Source: Amycolatopsis sp. CA-230715
GTDB taxonomy: Bacteria; Actinomycetota; Actinomycetes; Mycobacteriales; Pseudonocardiaceae
Reading direction: 5' to 3'
Assembly (NCBI RefSeq): GCF_018736145.1
Contig: NZ_CP059997.1
Coordinates: 3,533,501 to 3,597,500, forward strand
DNA: 64,000 nt
Numbering within the stretch: the stretch's first letter is position 1; the number at the start of each line of letters is the position of its first letter. The position numbers and the translations under genes were made by a program. This document shows positions 18,000-24,891 of this stretch, one piece after another. The notes under the pieces were generated by a model that was given only the letters and a program-made list of their open reading frames with translations, was not told the DNA's origin and did not search any database.

Positions 18000-18416
18000 T
18001 TAGTTCCAATCCAGCCCGCCGCGACGCCACACGTAGGCGTACGCGAAACCGACGGTCGCGATGAACAGGACGATCTCCACCAGGCCGAACATGCCGAGCG
18101 CGTTGGCGGAGACCGCGAACGGGTACAGGAACACCATCTCGATGTCGAAGAGGATGAACAGCATCGCGGTGATGTAGTACGCGACCGGCATCCGGCCGCC
18201 GCCGACCACGGGCTGCGGCGACGGTTCGATCCCGCATTCGTACGCCGAGAGCTTCGCCTTGTTGTACCTGCTCGGCCCGACGAGCGGCCCCAGCAGCACC
18301 GAGAACACCGCGAACGCGGCGGCGAGGACGAAGAGCAGGACGAGCGGGAGGTACATGCCGAGCCCCGGCGACGGAGCCCCCTGTGCCACCTGCTCGGTGA
18401 CTTTCAACATCAGCAC
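18000..18416 (-). CDS. nuoA: NADH-quinone oxidoreductase subunit A
   Basis: A small three-helix subunit with the family signature YNKAKLSAYECGIEP and the acidic-helix segment FILFDIEMVFLYPFAV, and a C-terminal WRRGGLDWN. I place the start at GTG 18416 because AAGGA lies 11 bp upstream. ATG 18410 is almost as good, and an ATG-like start at 18455 is possible but lacks a ribosome-binding site. This is the first gene of nuoA-N and sits downstream of two Rex-type operators, so its transcription is expected to rise when NADH is scarce relative to NAD+ under Rex control. Confidence 0.94.
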   Translation of the reverse strand: MLMLKVTEQVAQGAPSPGLGMYLPLVLLFVLAAAFAVFSVLLGPLVGPSRYNKAKLSAYECGIEPSPQPVVGGGRMPVAYYITAMLFILFDIEMVFLYPFAVSANALGMFGLVEIVLFIATVGFAYAYVWRRGGLDWN

Positions 18417-18552
18417 GGGTTTCGCCGTCCTTTCCGCGCTGTGATCTGTACGCACTACCTCGGCGGCACCCTAAGGGACCCAGGTCACACGTCCGAGGGT
18501 TAGGGCACCCTTACTGGCTGTGTTCAGCCACTTCCCAACCGCGCCAGTGCGC

Positions 18553-18570
18553 TTGTGAAATAGTTCACAA
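18553..18570. promoter_or_regulatory. Rex operator (ROP) 1 of nuo operon
   Basis: TTGTGAAATAGTTCACAA is a perfect TTGTGAA-N4-TTCACAA palindrome, extended by GC on each side. It matches the consensus of the actinobacterial redox repressor Rex (TGTGAAC/TTCACA type). It lies about 140 bp upstream of nuoA. A rex gene is present at the right end of this window. Confidence 0.88.
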
Positions 18571-18584
18571 GCGACCCGTCGAAG

Positions 18585-18602
18585 TTGTGAAGCGGTTCAC
18601 AA
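18585..18602. promoter_or_regulatory. Rex operator (ROP) 2 of nuo operon
   Basis: TTGTGAAGCGGTTCACAA is a second perfect TTGTGAA-N4-TTCACAA palindrome. Its centre is 32 bp from that of ROP 1, about three helical turns, so two Rex dimers could bind the same DNA face. Confidence 0.88.
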
Positions 18603-18652
18603 AGCATGGGGTGAGTGTAGGACGCGACTCACACCCTTGTCGCCAGGCCCCG

Positions 18653-18671
18653 TGCTATAAGGCTTACCTAA
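18653..18671. promoter_or_regulatory. possible DtxR/IdeR iron-box-like site
   Basis: TGCTATAAGGCTTACCTAA matches the right twelve positions of the iron-box consensus TWAGGTWAGSCTWACCTWA exactly, but only 3 of the 7 left positions. It lies on the nuo side of the region, beyond the Rex sites. Iron control of this Fe-S-rich operon would make sense but is unproven. Confidence 0.3.
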
Positions 18672-18805
18672 GTTCTATTGGCTCATTCGGGGCCCGTAGG
18701 CCCGAGACCAGCACGAAAGCCCGGCGCGGGGGTACAACCCGGACAAGCGTCATGTGAGCTATCCCACTGTGTTGTCTATCGGGCTGTGCTTTTTATCGGG
18801 CGGCA

Positions 18806-18882
18806 GAATTCGCGCTGCCAGGGCGCGGCTCCCAGCGCGACCAGCCGGTTTGTCGCGGGGTGCGCCCTGCCATCGCGAATTC
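18806..18882. repeat. long imperfect inverted repeat
   Basis: Arms at 18806-18827 and 18861-18882 pair at 19 of 22 positions around a 33-bp centre; each outer end is GAATTC. No gene explains it. It could be a structured RNA, a double terminator or the relic of a small mobile element. Confidence 0.6.
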
Positions 18883-19053
18883 AGAGGGCCTTGGCGGCCC
18901 TGCGCCCGACTGCACGCTCCCGGCGCGCGGGGCGCACCGGATCGCCGGTGGTGGCTGAGTTGGCAATGGCCGGGCCTTCGGCGCGGACCTCGCGGCACTC
19001 GGAAAGGTAGGCGGGCGAGTAGGCGTTAGGTAGGCGCGCGGCTTGGGGCCGCC

Positions 19054-19144
19054 GGGTGCAGTTAGCGGGCTAAATGTCGTCGGCGGGCGGGCGGGGGTCG
19101 GGGTGCTGGGGTGCAGTTCGCGGGCTAAACGTTGTCGGCGGGCG
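19054..19144. repeat. 36-bp direct repeat, two copies at 55-bp period
   Basis: Copies at 19054-19089 and 19109-19144 begin GGGTGCAGTT, contain GCGGGCTAAA and end TCGGCGGGCG, with 3 differences in 36. They are separated by a G-rich 19-bp spacer. Confidence 0.75.
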
Positions 19145-19173
19145 AGCCAGCTCGTTGCCGCCCCCACTCAACG

Positions 19174-19224
19174 CCCCGAAGGTGACCTTCAGGGCATCTA
19201 CCGCCCCGAAAGCCACCTTCGGGG
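19174..19224. repeat. palindromic repeat doublet (units 9 and 10)
   Basis: Units CCCCGAAGG-TGA-CCTTCAGGG (19174-19194) and CCCCGAAAG-CCA-CCTTCGGGG (19204-19224) share the spacer CATCTACCG with the copy inside nuoG. The doublet ends 9 bp past the menJ stop codon and could act as its terminator. Confidence 0.88.
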
Positions 19225-19233
19225 CACCGCGCG

Positions 19234-20529
19234 CTACCTCGGCGAAGGGGTGAGCCGCGAGGCGGCGGCGATGAGCCGGTCCACGCCATCGCCGCCCTTG
19301 GCGTCGTAGCAGCCGGACAGTCCTTTGTAGATCAACGGGATGAGCTTGTTGATCCGCAGCCCGTACTTGGTCGCGGCGCGCATGACCTTGGGGTTGCCGA
19401 TGGCCTTCGCGAAGAGGTTCCCGAGCCGGTAGTAGCCGCCCATCATGTCCTTGAGCGCCACCGGATAGCCCTCGAGCGCGCGTTCGCGGGACGGGCCTTC
19501 GGGGCGGGCGAGCGCCTGCAGCACGAACTCGGCGGCGAGCTGCGCGGATTCCATCGCGGCGGAGATGCCCTCGCCGTTGAACGGGCTGACCATGCCGCCC
19601 GCGTCGCCGAGCAGCAGCAGGCCGTCGCGGTAGTGCGGGGTGCGGTTGAAGCCCATCGGCAGCCCGGCGCCGCCGACCTTCCCGACCGCGTTCTCCTCGC
19701 GGTAGCCCCATTCCTCCGGCGTCCCGTCGAGCCATTGACGCAGGAGCGCGCGGTAATCGGTGCTGCGGAACGCCTTCGACGTGGAGAGCATGCCGAGCCC
19801 GACGTTGACGGTGCCGTCGCCGAGCGGGAACGCCCAGCCGTACCCGGGCAGCAGCTTGGGGTCGCGCGGGTCGCTACGGTCCCACAGTTCGAGGTGGCCT
19901 TCGATGAACGGGTCGTCGTGGCGCGGGCTCTTGTAGTACCGCCGCACGGCGACGCCCATGGGCCGCTTCTCGTGCTTCTCGATGCCGACGCTCAGCGCGA
20001 GGCGCGCCGAAACGCCGTCGCAAGCGAGAACGAGGGGCGCGCGGTAGCTCACCGGCGTCTTGTCCGGACCCGCCTTCGCCTCGACGCCGATCACGCGACC
20101 GGTCCGCTCGTCGGTGATCGCGCCGGTGACGGTGGTCCGCTCGTACAGCCGCGCGCCCGCCTTCTGCGCGGTCTTCGCCAGCAGGTCGTCGAAGTCGTGG
20201 CGGGTGCGCGAGACGCCGTACGGCGGGTAGCTGGTGAGATCGGGCCAGTCGAGTTCGAGGGTCAGCTCGCCGGTGAGGATGCGCAGGCCGGTGCTGTGCA
20301 CCCAGCCCGCTTCCTGGCTGGTGTCGATGCCCAGGTCGATGAGCTGTTTCACGCCGCGCGGGGTGAGCCCGTCACCGCACACCTTCTCGCGCGGGAAGGT
20401 GGTCTTTTCCAGCAGCAGCACGTCCACGCCGGCGCGGGCGAGGTAGGTGGCCACGGTCGAACCGGCCGGACCGGCGCCCACGACGATGACCTCGGCGTCG
20501 GTGTCGCCACGGCGGGAGGAAACGCTCAT
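19234..20529 (-). CDS. menJ: geranylgeranyl-reductase-family FAD enzyme, probable menaquinone reductase MenJ
   Basis: This encodes 431 residues from ATG 20529 (MSVSSRRGD). The FAD-binding Rossmann motif VGAGPAGSTVATYLARAG is at about residues 17-34, with the family motif CGDGLTPRGV and the second FAD motif GDAGGMVSPFNGEGISAAMES. The family saturates isoprenoid double bonds. Its position directly after menG on the same strand, as Rv0561c near menG in M. tuberculosis, points to saturation of the beta-isoprene unit of menaquinone. Chlorophyll-type substrates are excluded by context. It is probably a peripheral membrane protein. Confidence 0.85.
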   Translation of the reverse strand: MSVSSRRGDTDAEVIVVGAGPAGSTVATYLARAGVDVLLLEKTTFPREKVCGDGLTPRGVKQLIDLGIDTSQEAGWVHSTGLRILTGELTLELDWPDLTSYPPYGVSRTRHDFDDLLAKTAQKAGARLYERTTVTGAITDERTGRVIGVEAKAGPDKTPVSYRAPLVLACDGVSARLALSVGIEKHEKRPMGVAVRRYYKSPRHDDPFIEGHLELWDRSDPRDPKLLPGYGWAFPLGDGTVNVGLGMLSTSKAFRSTDYRALLRQWLDGTPEEWGYREENAVGKVGGAGLPMGFNRTPHYRDGLLLLGDAGGMVSPFNGEGISAAMESAQLAAEFVLQALARPEGPSRERALEGYPVALKDMMGGYYRLGNLFAKAIGNPKVMRAATKYGLRINKLIPLIYKGLSGCYDAKGGDGVDRLIAAASRLTPSPR

Positions 20530-20534
20530 GCGCG

Positions 20535-21242
20535 TCAGTCTACGGGCGGCTTCGCCCCTGGCTTGGTGGCGCGATGCACCGCGACCACGCCGAAGGTGAG
20601 GTTCAACCACTCGACATCGCGCCAGCCCGCGGCCGCGATGATCTCCGCGAAGTCGCGCTGCTTCGGCCATTCGAGCATGGATTCGGCCAGGTAGGCGTAG
20701 GCGTCGGGGTTCGACGAGAAGCGGCGCCCGACCCAGGTCATCATGCGCAGCATGAACTTCCGGTAGACGAACCTGATCGGCGGAAATGTGGGCGTGGACA
20801 CCTCGCAGATCACGAGCCTGCCGCCCGGTCGCACCACGCGCGCGAGCTCGACGAGCGCGGCCTTGGTGTCGACGAAGTTCCGGATGCCGAGGCTGATGGT
20901 CGCGGCGTCGAAGCTGCCGTCGGCGAAGGGCAGGTGCAGGGCGTCGGCGGCGACCATCGGCACCTTCCGGTGCGCCCCGGCCTGCAGCATGCCGACCGAG
21001 AAGTCGGCGGCGAGGCACCACGCGCCACCGCGCGCGTACTCCGTGGTGGAGACGCCGGTACCCGCGGCGAGGTCGAGCACGCGTTCGCCGCGGCGGGCAT
21101 CGAGCACTCTGGACGTGGTCGTGCGCCACCGGCGGTCGAACCCGAACGTCATGAAGGAGTTCGCCCGGTCGTACTTCGACGCGACGCCGTCGAACATGGC
21201 GGCGACCTCGTGTGGGTCCTTGTCCAGACTCGCCCTCGACAT
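20535..21242 (-). CDS. menG: demethylmenaquinone methyltransferase
   Basis: A 235-residue UbiE/MenG-family enzyme that uses SAM to methylate demethylmenaquinone, the final ring step of menaquinone synthesis. Visible are MFDGVASKYDRANSFMTFG near the N-terminus, the SAM loop VLDLAAGTGVST at ~55-66, and the family motifs ISLGIRNFVD and ARVVRPGGRLVICEVSTP. It starts at ATG 21242. menJ follows after 5 bp, so the two are an operon. Confidence 0.94.
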   Translation of the reverse strand: MSRASLDKDPHEVAAMFDGVASKYDRANSFMTFGFDRRWRTTTSRVLDARRGERVLDLAAGTGVSTTEYARGGAWCLAADFSVGMLQAGAHRKVPMVAADALHLPFADGSFDAATISLGIRNFVDTKAALVELARVVRPGGRLVICEVSTPTFPPIRFVYRKFMLRMMTWVGRRFSSNPDAYAYLAESMLEWPKQRDFAEIIAAAGWRDVEWLNLTFGVVAVHRATKPGAKPPVD

Positions 21243-21305
21243 GGCGCGAGCCTAGCCGAGCCGCGCTGAGACCCGGCCACCCGCGCGTGTCGCGTCCACA
21301 GTGGA

Positions 21306-21773
21306 CTATCCGGGCGGGTCGCGGAGGATCGCGACCTGCCGCCGCTGCAGATCCACCTGGTCGCGCACGAAACCGAGCAGCAACCGCAGCTGCCGCGGCG
21401 AATACTTCGCGAGCTGCCGCTCGGTCTCTTCGACGGTCTCGCCCCACAGCTCCGCGGCGATCCGGTGCGTCCGCTCGGCGGCCTTGACGACCACCCGGCG
21501 CCGATCCGCGTCGTCCCGCGCTCGCTCGGCGTACCCGGCCTTGACCAGCCGATCGACGGCGAAGGTCAGCGCGCTCGGCGCGAGCCCGGCCAGCGCGGCG
21601 AGGTCACCGGCGCTCAGCGGGCCGCGGGCGACCAGGTAGGCAAGGCACCGCGCGTCCGTGCGGTTGAGCCCGAGCCGCTCGCTCACCGCCTGGTCGACCT
21701 CGTCGGTGACGTTCTGCAGATCGGTCACGGCCAGCATCAGCTCCTCAGCCAGCCGCCGTTCCGCTTCCGCCAT
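21306..21773 (-). CDS. MarR-family transcriptional regulator
   Basis: A 155-residue winged-helix regulator from ATG 21773. The core LSAGDLAALAGLAPSALTFAVDRLVKAGYAERARDDADRRRVVVKA has the recognition helix followed by the DxRR beta-wing of MarR proteins. It lies 47 bp downstream of an NmrA-like gene in the same direction. A palindrome in front of that gene (22665-22696) is the likely target, making this an autoregulated two-gene unit (inference). The ligand is unknown. Confidence 0.85.
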   Translation of the reverse strand: MAEAERRLAEELMLAVTDLQNVTDEVDQAVSERLGLNRTDARCLAYLVARGPLSAGDLAALAGLAPSALTFAVDRLVKAGYAERARDDADRRRVVVKAAERTHRIAAELWGETVEETERQLAKYSPRQLRLLLGFVRDQVDLQRRQVAILRDPPG

Positions 21774-21820
21774 CCGTATCCGCTCCCGCCGTGTCCGCGG
21801 GTCGCAGGATACGCGGGCGG

Positions 21821-22651
21821 TTACCCGAAGTCGGCCGCGTGCTCGACGGCCCAGTCGGCGAAACCGCGCGGAGGCCTGCCGATGACCTGCTCCACCGCCC
21901 CGGTCGGCACGTGCGGCCGGGTCGCCGCGGCGGCGAGCTGGCCGAGCACCGCGTCCACGATCGGCGCGGGCGCGTACCGCGTCATCTGCGCGCGGGCCTG
22001 TTCGGCGGAGATCTCGGCGAACGCCAGCGACCGGCCGAGTGCGGCACCGATGAGCCGGAGCTGCTCGGCGTGCGTGATCGCGGCTGGTCCGGTGAGCGCG
22101 TACTTCGCGCCGCGGTGCCCGTCGTCGGCAAGCGCCCGGACGGCGACCTCCGCGACGTCGCGCTCGTGGATCGGCACCGTGCACGCCAGCGGGAACGGCG
22201 CGTGCACGACATCACCCGCGGCGATCTGGGGTGCCCAGTGCAGGGCGTTCCCGGCGAGTTCGTTCGGCCGCAGGAAGGTCCATTCGAGACCGGAGGCCGC
22301 GATCGCCGCTTCGAACCGGTGGTGCCGCACCGCGACCTCGTCCGGTTGGACGGCCACCCCGTCCAGCACGTCGGACGTGGACAGCAGCACCACCCGCCGC
22401 ACACGCGCCCGCTCGAACCGCTCGACGACCTCGACCGGCGCGTCCCCCATCGCCATCAGGTAGACGGCCTCGATTCCGCGCAGCGGCAGCGTTTCCGGCT
22501 CGGCCAGGTCGCCGCGGACGACTTCGGCGCCCGGCACGATCCTGGCCGCGGCGGGCTCCCTCGTCATCGCGCGGACCGGCAGGCCGCGTGCGAGCAACCC
22601 GGCCACGACATGCTTGCCGATGCTGCCGGTCGCTCCGGTCACCAAGATCAT
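21821..22651 (-). CDS. NmrA-like / NAD(P)-binding atypical SDR
   Basis: This encodes 276 residues from ATG 22651, 6 bp after GGAGA; a GTG two codons earlier abuts the ribosome-binding site and is less likely. The N-terminal Rossmann motif MILVTGATGSIGKHVV is intact. The catalytic YxxxK of classical SDRs is absent, and the pattern EWTFLRPNELAGN fits NmrA/TMR-like redox-sensor or quinone-reductase-like proteins. It is cytosolic and is probably controlled by the adjacent MarR regulator. Confidence 0.8.
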   Translation of the reverse strand: MILVTGATGSIGKHVVAGLLARGLPVRAMTREPAAARIVPGAEVVRGDLAEPETLPLRGIEAVYLMAMGDAPVEVVERFERARVRRVVLLSTSDVLDGVAVQPDEVAVRHHRFEAAIAASGLEWTFLRPNELAGNALHWAPQIAAGDVVHAPFPLACTVPIHERDVAEVAVRALADDGHRGAKYALTGPAAITHAEQLRLIGAALGRSLAFAEISAEQARAQMTRYAPAPIVDAVLGQLAAAATRPHVPTGAVEQVIGRPPRGFADWAVEHAADFG

Positions 22652-22664
22652 GAACACTCTCCAT

Positions 22665-22696
22665 TTAGTCCAAAAATTGGAATAACTGGAGACTAA
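22665..22696. promoter_or_regulatory. operator-like palindrome upstream of NmrA-like gene
   Basis: TTAGTC (22665-22670) and GACTAA (22691-22696) form outer inverted arms, and an inner palindrome TCCAAAAATTGGA is nested at 22669-22681. The site is A/T-rich in a G/C-rich region and lies 14 bp before the start codon, where a MarR dimer would block transcription. Confidence 0.5.
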
Positions 22697-22726
22697 GGGA
22701 ACTCGCTTCGCGCCGTCAACCAGGGG

Positions 22727-23320
22727 TCAGGCCGCTCGGAGGGGTTTCAGGGCGGCGGCGTAGCGGGCCAGGTCGGACAGCGCCTTCGGCACGAACGCGG
22801 CCACCCGGTCCGCCCAGTCCGAGACCTCGGCGACGGTGCCGTCCGCCGCGAGCAGTCGGTCCGCACCCGCCAGCGGCAGGCTTTCCGGCAGCGGCAGCAT
22901 GCCGACCTTGCTCAGCACGAGCCGCAGTTCGTTGCCCGAGATGGTGCCGCCGTGCCGGGTGCTCGAATAGGACAGGATCGCGGCGGGTTTGCCGTGCGCC
23001 TCACGGGCGAGGAAGTCCAGAGCGTTCTTGAGCACGGCCGGGACCGTGTAGTTGTACTCCGGCGTCAGGAAGTAGAACCCGTCCGCGGCACGGACGTCCC
23101 GGAGCCACCGGCGCACCGCGGGCGCGGGCACGCGGTCCGGGTTCGCCAGCGGGGCAAGCGTTTCGTCGAAGAAGGGCATCCGGTAGTCAGCGAGATCGAG
23201 CACGGTGAACGCGGCCTCCGGCACGAGCGCGGCCTTCCCGCACACGAACCGGCACACGCGATCACCGAGCCGTCCCGGCCGCGTGCTGCCCAGCACGATC
23301 GCGATCCGCGGCCCGCTCAT
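22727..23320 (-). CDS. NADPH-dependent FMN reductase family protein
   Basis: A 197-residue flavodoxin-like protein. The FMN phosphate loop is GSTRPGRLGDRVC (residues ~11-23), and the family motif PEYNYTVPAVLKNALDFL follows at about 88-105. It reduces flavins, quinones or azo compounds with NAD(P)H; the physiological substrate is unknown. ATG 23320 overlaps the stop of the upstream MarR gene by 4 bp, so the two are translationally coupled and probably form a redox- or drug-responsive pair. Confidence 0.88.
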   Translation of the reverse strand: MSGPRIAIVLGSTRPGRLGDRVCRFVCGKAALVPEAAFTVLDLADYRMPFFDETLAPLANPDRVPAPAVRRWLRDVRAADGFYFLTPEYNYTVPAVLKNALDFLAREAHGKPAAILSYSSTRHGGTISGNELRLVLSKVGMLPLPESLPLAGADRLLAADGTVAEVSDWADRVAAFVPKALSDLARYAAALKPLRAA

Positions 23321-23754
23321 CGCCGTTCCTCCCGCTCCAGCAGTTCACACAAGGTCTTGAGCGTGCGGCCGGTGGTGGCAACGTCCCGTTTGGACAGATG
23401 TGGCCGCGCCAGCTCCTCGTACTCCGCCTGCACCGCAAGGCCGCGCTCGACGAGTTCACGCCCCTCTGCGGTCAGTTCGAGCACGTTCTCCCTTCGCGAG
23501 ACCGGTGAACTCCCGATCGTCAGCCAGCCTTCCCGCTGCGCGTTCGCCACGTGACGGCTGACCGCGCCCTTGGTGAGGCTGAGCAGGTCGGCGATCGACT
23601 GCTGCGACGGCGATTCGACGTCGGAAACGGTCCGCAGCACCAGGAACTGCGTGCGCCCGATCCCGATCCGCTCGGTGAACCGCCGCTCACCGGCGCGCTC
23701 GCTCAGCAGCGCGGCGCGATGCAGGTACCGCATCAGCTCCCGGTATTCTTCCAC
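23317..23754 (-). CDS. MarR-family transcriptional regulator
   Basis: A 145-residue protein from GTG 23754 (VEEYRELMRYLHRAALL). The winged helix is SQQSIADLLSLTKGAVSRHVANAQREGWLTI followed by a wing with SRRENVLELT. A Met seven codons further in is a weaker start. An inverted repeat ending 5 bp upstream (23760-23779) is a likely autoregulatory operator, and the short distance suggests a leaderless message. It is first in an operon with the FMN reductase. Confidence 0.85.
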   Translation of the reverse strand: MEEYRELMRYLHRAALLSERAGERRFTERIGIGRTQFLVLRTVSDVESPSQQSIADLLSLTKGAVSRHVANAQREGWLTIGSSPVSRRENVLELTAEGRELVERGLAVQAEYEELARPHLSKRDVATTGRTLKTLCELLEREERR

Positions 23755-23759
23755 AGTCG

Positions 23760-23779
23760 ACAGTTTACGAATAGACTGT
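23760..23779. promoter_or_regulatory. operator-like inverted repeat before MarR gene
   Basis: ACAGTTTACGAATAGACTGT has ACAGT/ACTGT arms around an A/T-rich centre, immediately upstream of the GTG start at 23754. Confidence 0.45.
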
Positions 23780-23786
23780 TCACACG

Positions 23787-24890
23787 TCAACCAAGTGCGG
23801 CGAGCATGCCGCGCACCGAGACCGGCCAGGCGAACTCCTCCGCCCGCGCCCTCGCCGCCGCGCGCCGGAGGTCCTCCGGGCTCTCCAGCAGACCCGTCAC
23901 CGCGGAAGCGAACGCGGGCGCGTGATCGTCCACCGCGGCGCCGCACCCCGGCCGGACGATTTCCCGCAGCGCCGAGGACGCGGACACCACCACGGGCGTG
24001 CCGGAGGCCAGCGCCTCCAATGCCGCGAGCCCGAACGTCTCATGTGGACCCGGCGCGAGCGAAACATCGGCGCTGGCAAGCAACTTCGCCACCTCGGCCC
24101 GGTCGGAGACGAACCCGAGGAAGGTCACCGGCAGCCCGCGCGCCCGCCGTTCGAGCGCGCGGCGGCGCGGCCCGTCCCCCGCCACCACCAGCCGCGCGGC
24201 GACCCCGGCCTCGGTCAGCGCCGCGATCGTGTCGACGCTGCGCTCCACGTGCTTCTCCGGCGAGAGTCGTCCACAGTGGACGATCAGGGTCTCCGCGCCG
24301 CCGGACAGCGTGCGCCGCCAGCCCTCGTCGCGCAGCTTCGGGGCGAACGCCGTCAGGTCCACCCCGAGCGGCACGCGCAGCACGTTCGGCGTGGCGATCC
24401 GGTCGAACTCCGCGCGGGCGAACGCGGTCGTGCACACCACCGTGTCGTAGCTGTCGGCCATCCTGCGGTTCGCGGCGTCGGCGACGCGGCGCGCCACCGG
24501 CGGCGGCACGAGGAACTGTTCGAGCAGCCGGTCGAGCCGCTCGTGCGAGATCACCACGCTCGGCACGCCGTGGCGGCGCGCCCACGTGCCCATCCCCCGC
24601 AGCGTCAACCGGTCCGACACCTCTAGCCGATCGGGATCGAGCCGCCGCAGCACCGCGCGCACCCGGTGCGGGTCGACCGCGCGGTAGCCGCCGGTCGCCG
24701 GGATCCGGGGCGCCGGAAGGGAAAACCGCCGCACGCCGGTCGGCAGCCACTCGTCGGCGTAGCGGGGGCCAGGCACCACGAGCGTCACCTTGTGTCCACA
24801 TGCGACATACCCGGCGCCGAGGTGGTTCAGCGCCGTCCTCAGTCCACCAGAGCGAGGTCCGTAGAAGTTCGCCAGCTGGACGATGTGCAT
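23787..24890 (-). CDS. glycosyltransferase family 4 protein
   Basis: A 367-residue GT-B enzyme. The N-terminal domain opens MHIVQLANFYGPRSGGLRT. The C-terminal domain carries VHCGRLSPEKHVER (donor phosphate site), GDGPRRRALE, and the EX7E-type PHETFGLAALEALASGTPVV. It begins 1 bp after the stop of the mgtA-like gene, so both are co-expressed. Likely nucleotide-sugar dependent and acting at the membrane face on lipid-linked or glycolipid acceptors; the sugar cannot be read from sequence. Confidence 0.87.
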   Translation of the reverse strand: MHIVQLANFYGPRSGGLRTALNHLGAGYVACGHKVTLVVPGPRYADEWLPTGVRRFSLPAPRIPATGGYRAVDPHRVRAVLRRLDPDRLEVSDRLTLRGMGTWARRHGVPSVVISHERLDRLLEQFLVPPPVARRVADAANRRMADSYDTVVCTTAFARAEFDRIATPNVLRVPLGVDLTAFAPKLRDEGWRRTLSGGAETLIVHCGRLSPEKHVERSVDTIAALTEAGVAARLVVAGDGPRRRALERRARGLPVTFLGFVSDRAEVAKLLASADVSLAPGPHETFGLAALEALASGTPVVVSASSALREIVRPGCGAAVDDHAPAFASAVTGLLESPEDLRRAAARARAEEFAWPVSVRGMLAALG

Positions 24891-24891
24891 G

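Larger units (their letters stand above)
18417..19233. other. long regulatory/intergenic region upstream of nuoA
   Basis: About 820 bp with no convincing gene on either strand; the open frames lack codon bias and homology. It contains two Rex operators (18553-18602), a DtxR/IdeR-like half box (18653-18671), an imperfect 22-bp inverted repeat (18806-18882), a 36-bp direct repeat (19054-19144) and a palindromic doublet (19174-19224). The long distance suggests an extended nuo promoter and possibly an undetected small RNA. Confidence 0.6.

Noticed and set aside
18678..19167. Several short open frames in the nuoA-menJ interval
   Set aside because: They are proline/arginine-rich, lack start signals and codon bias, and are not consistent with any family.
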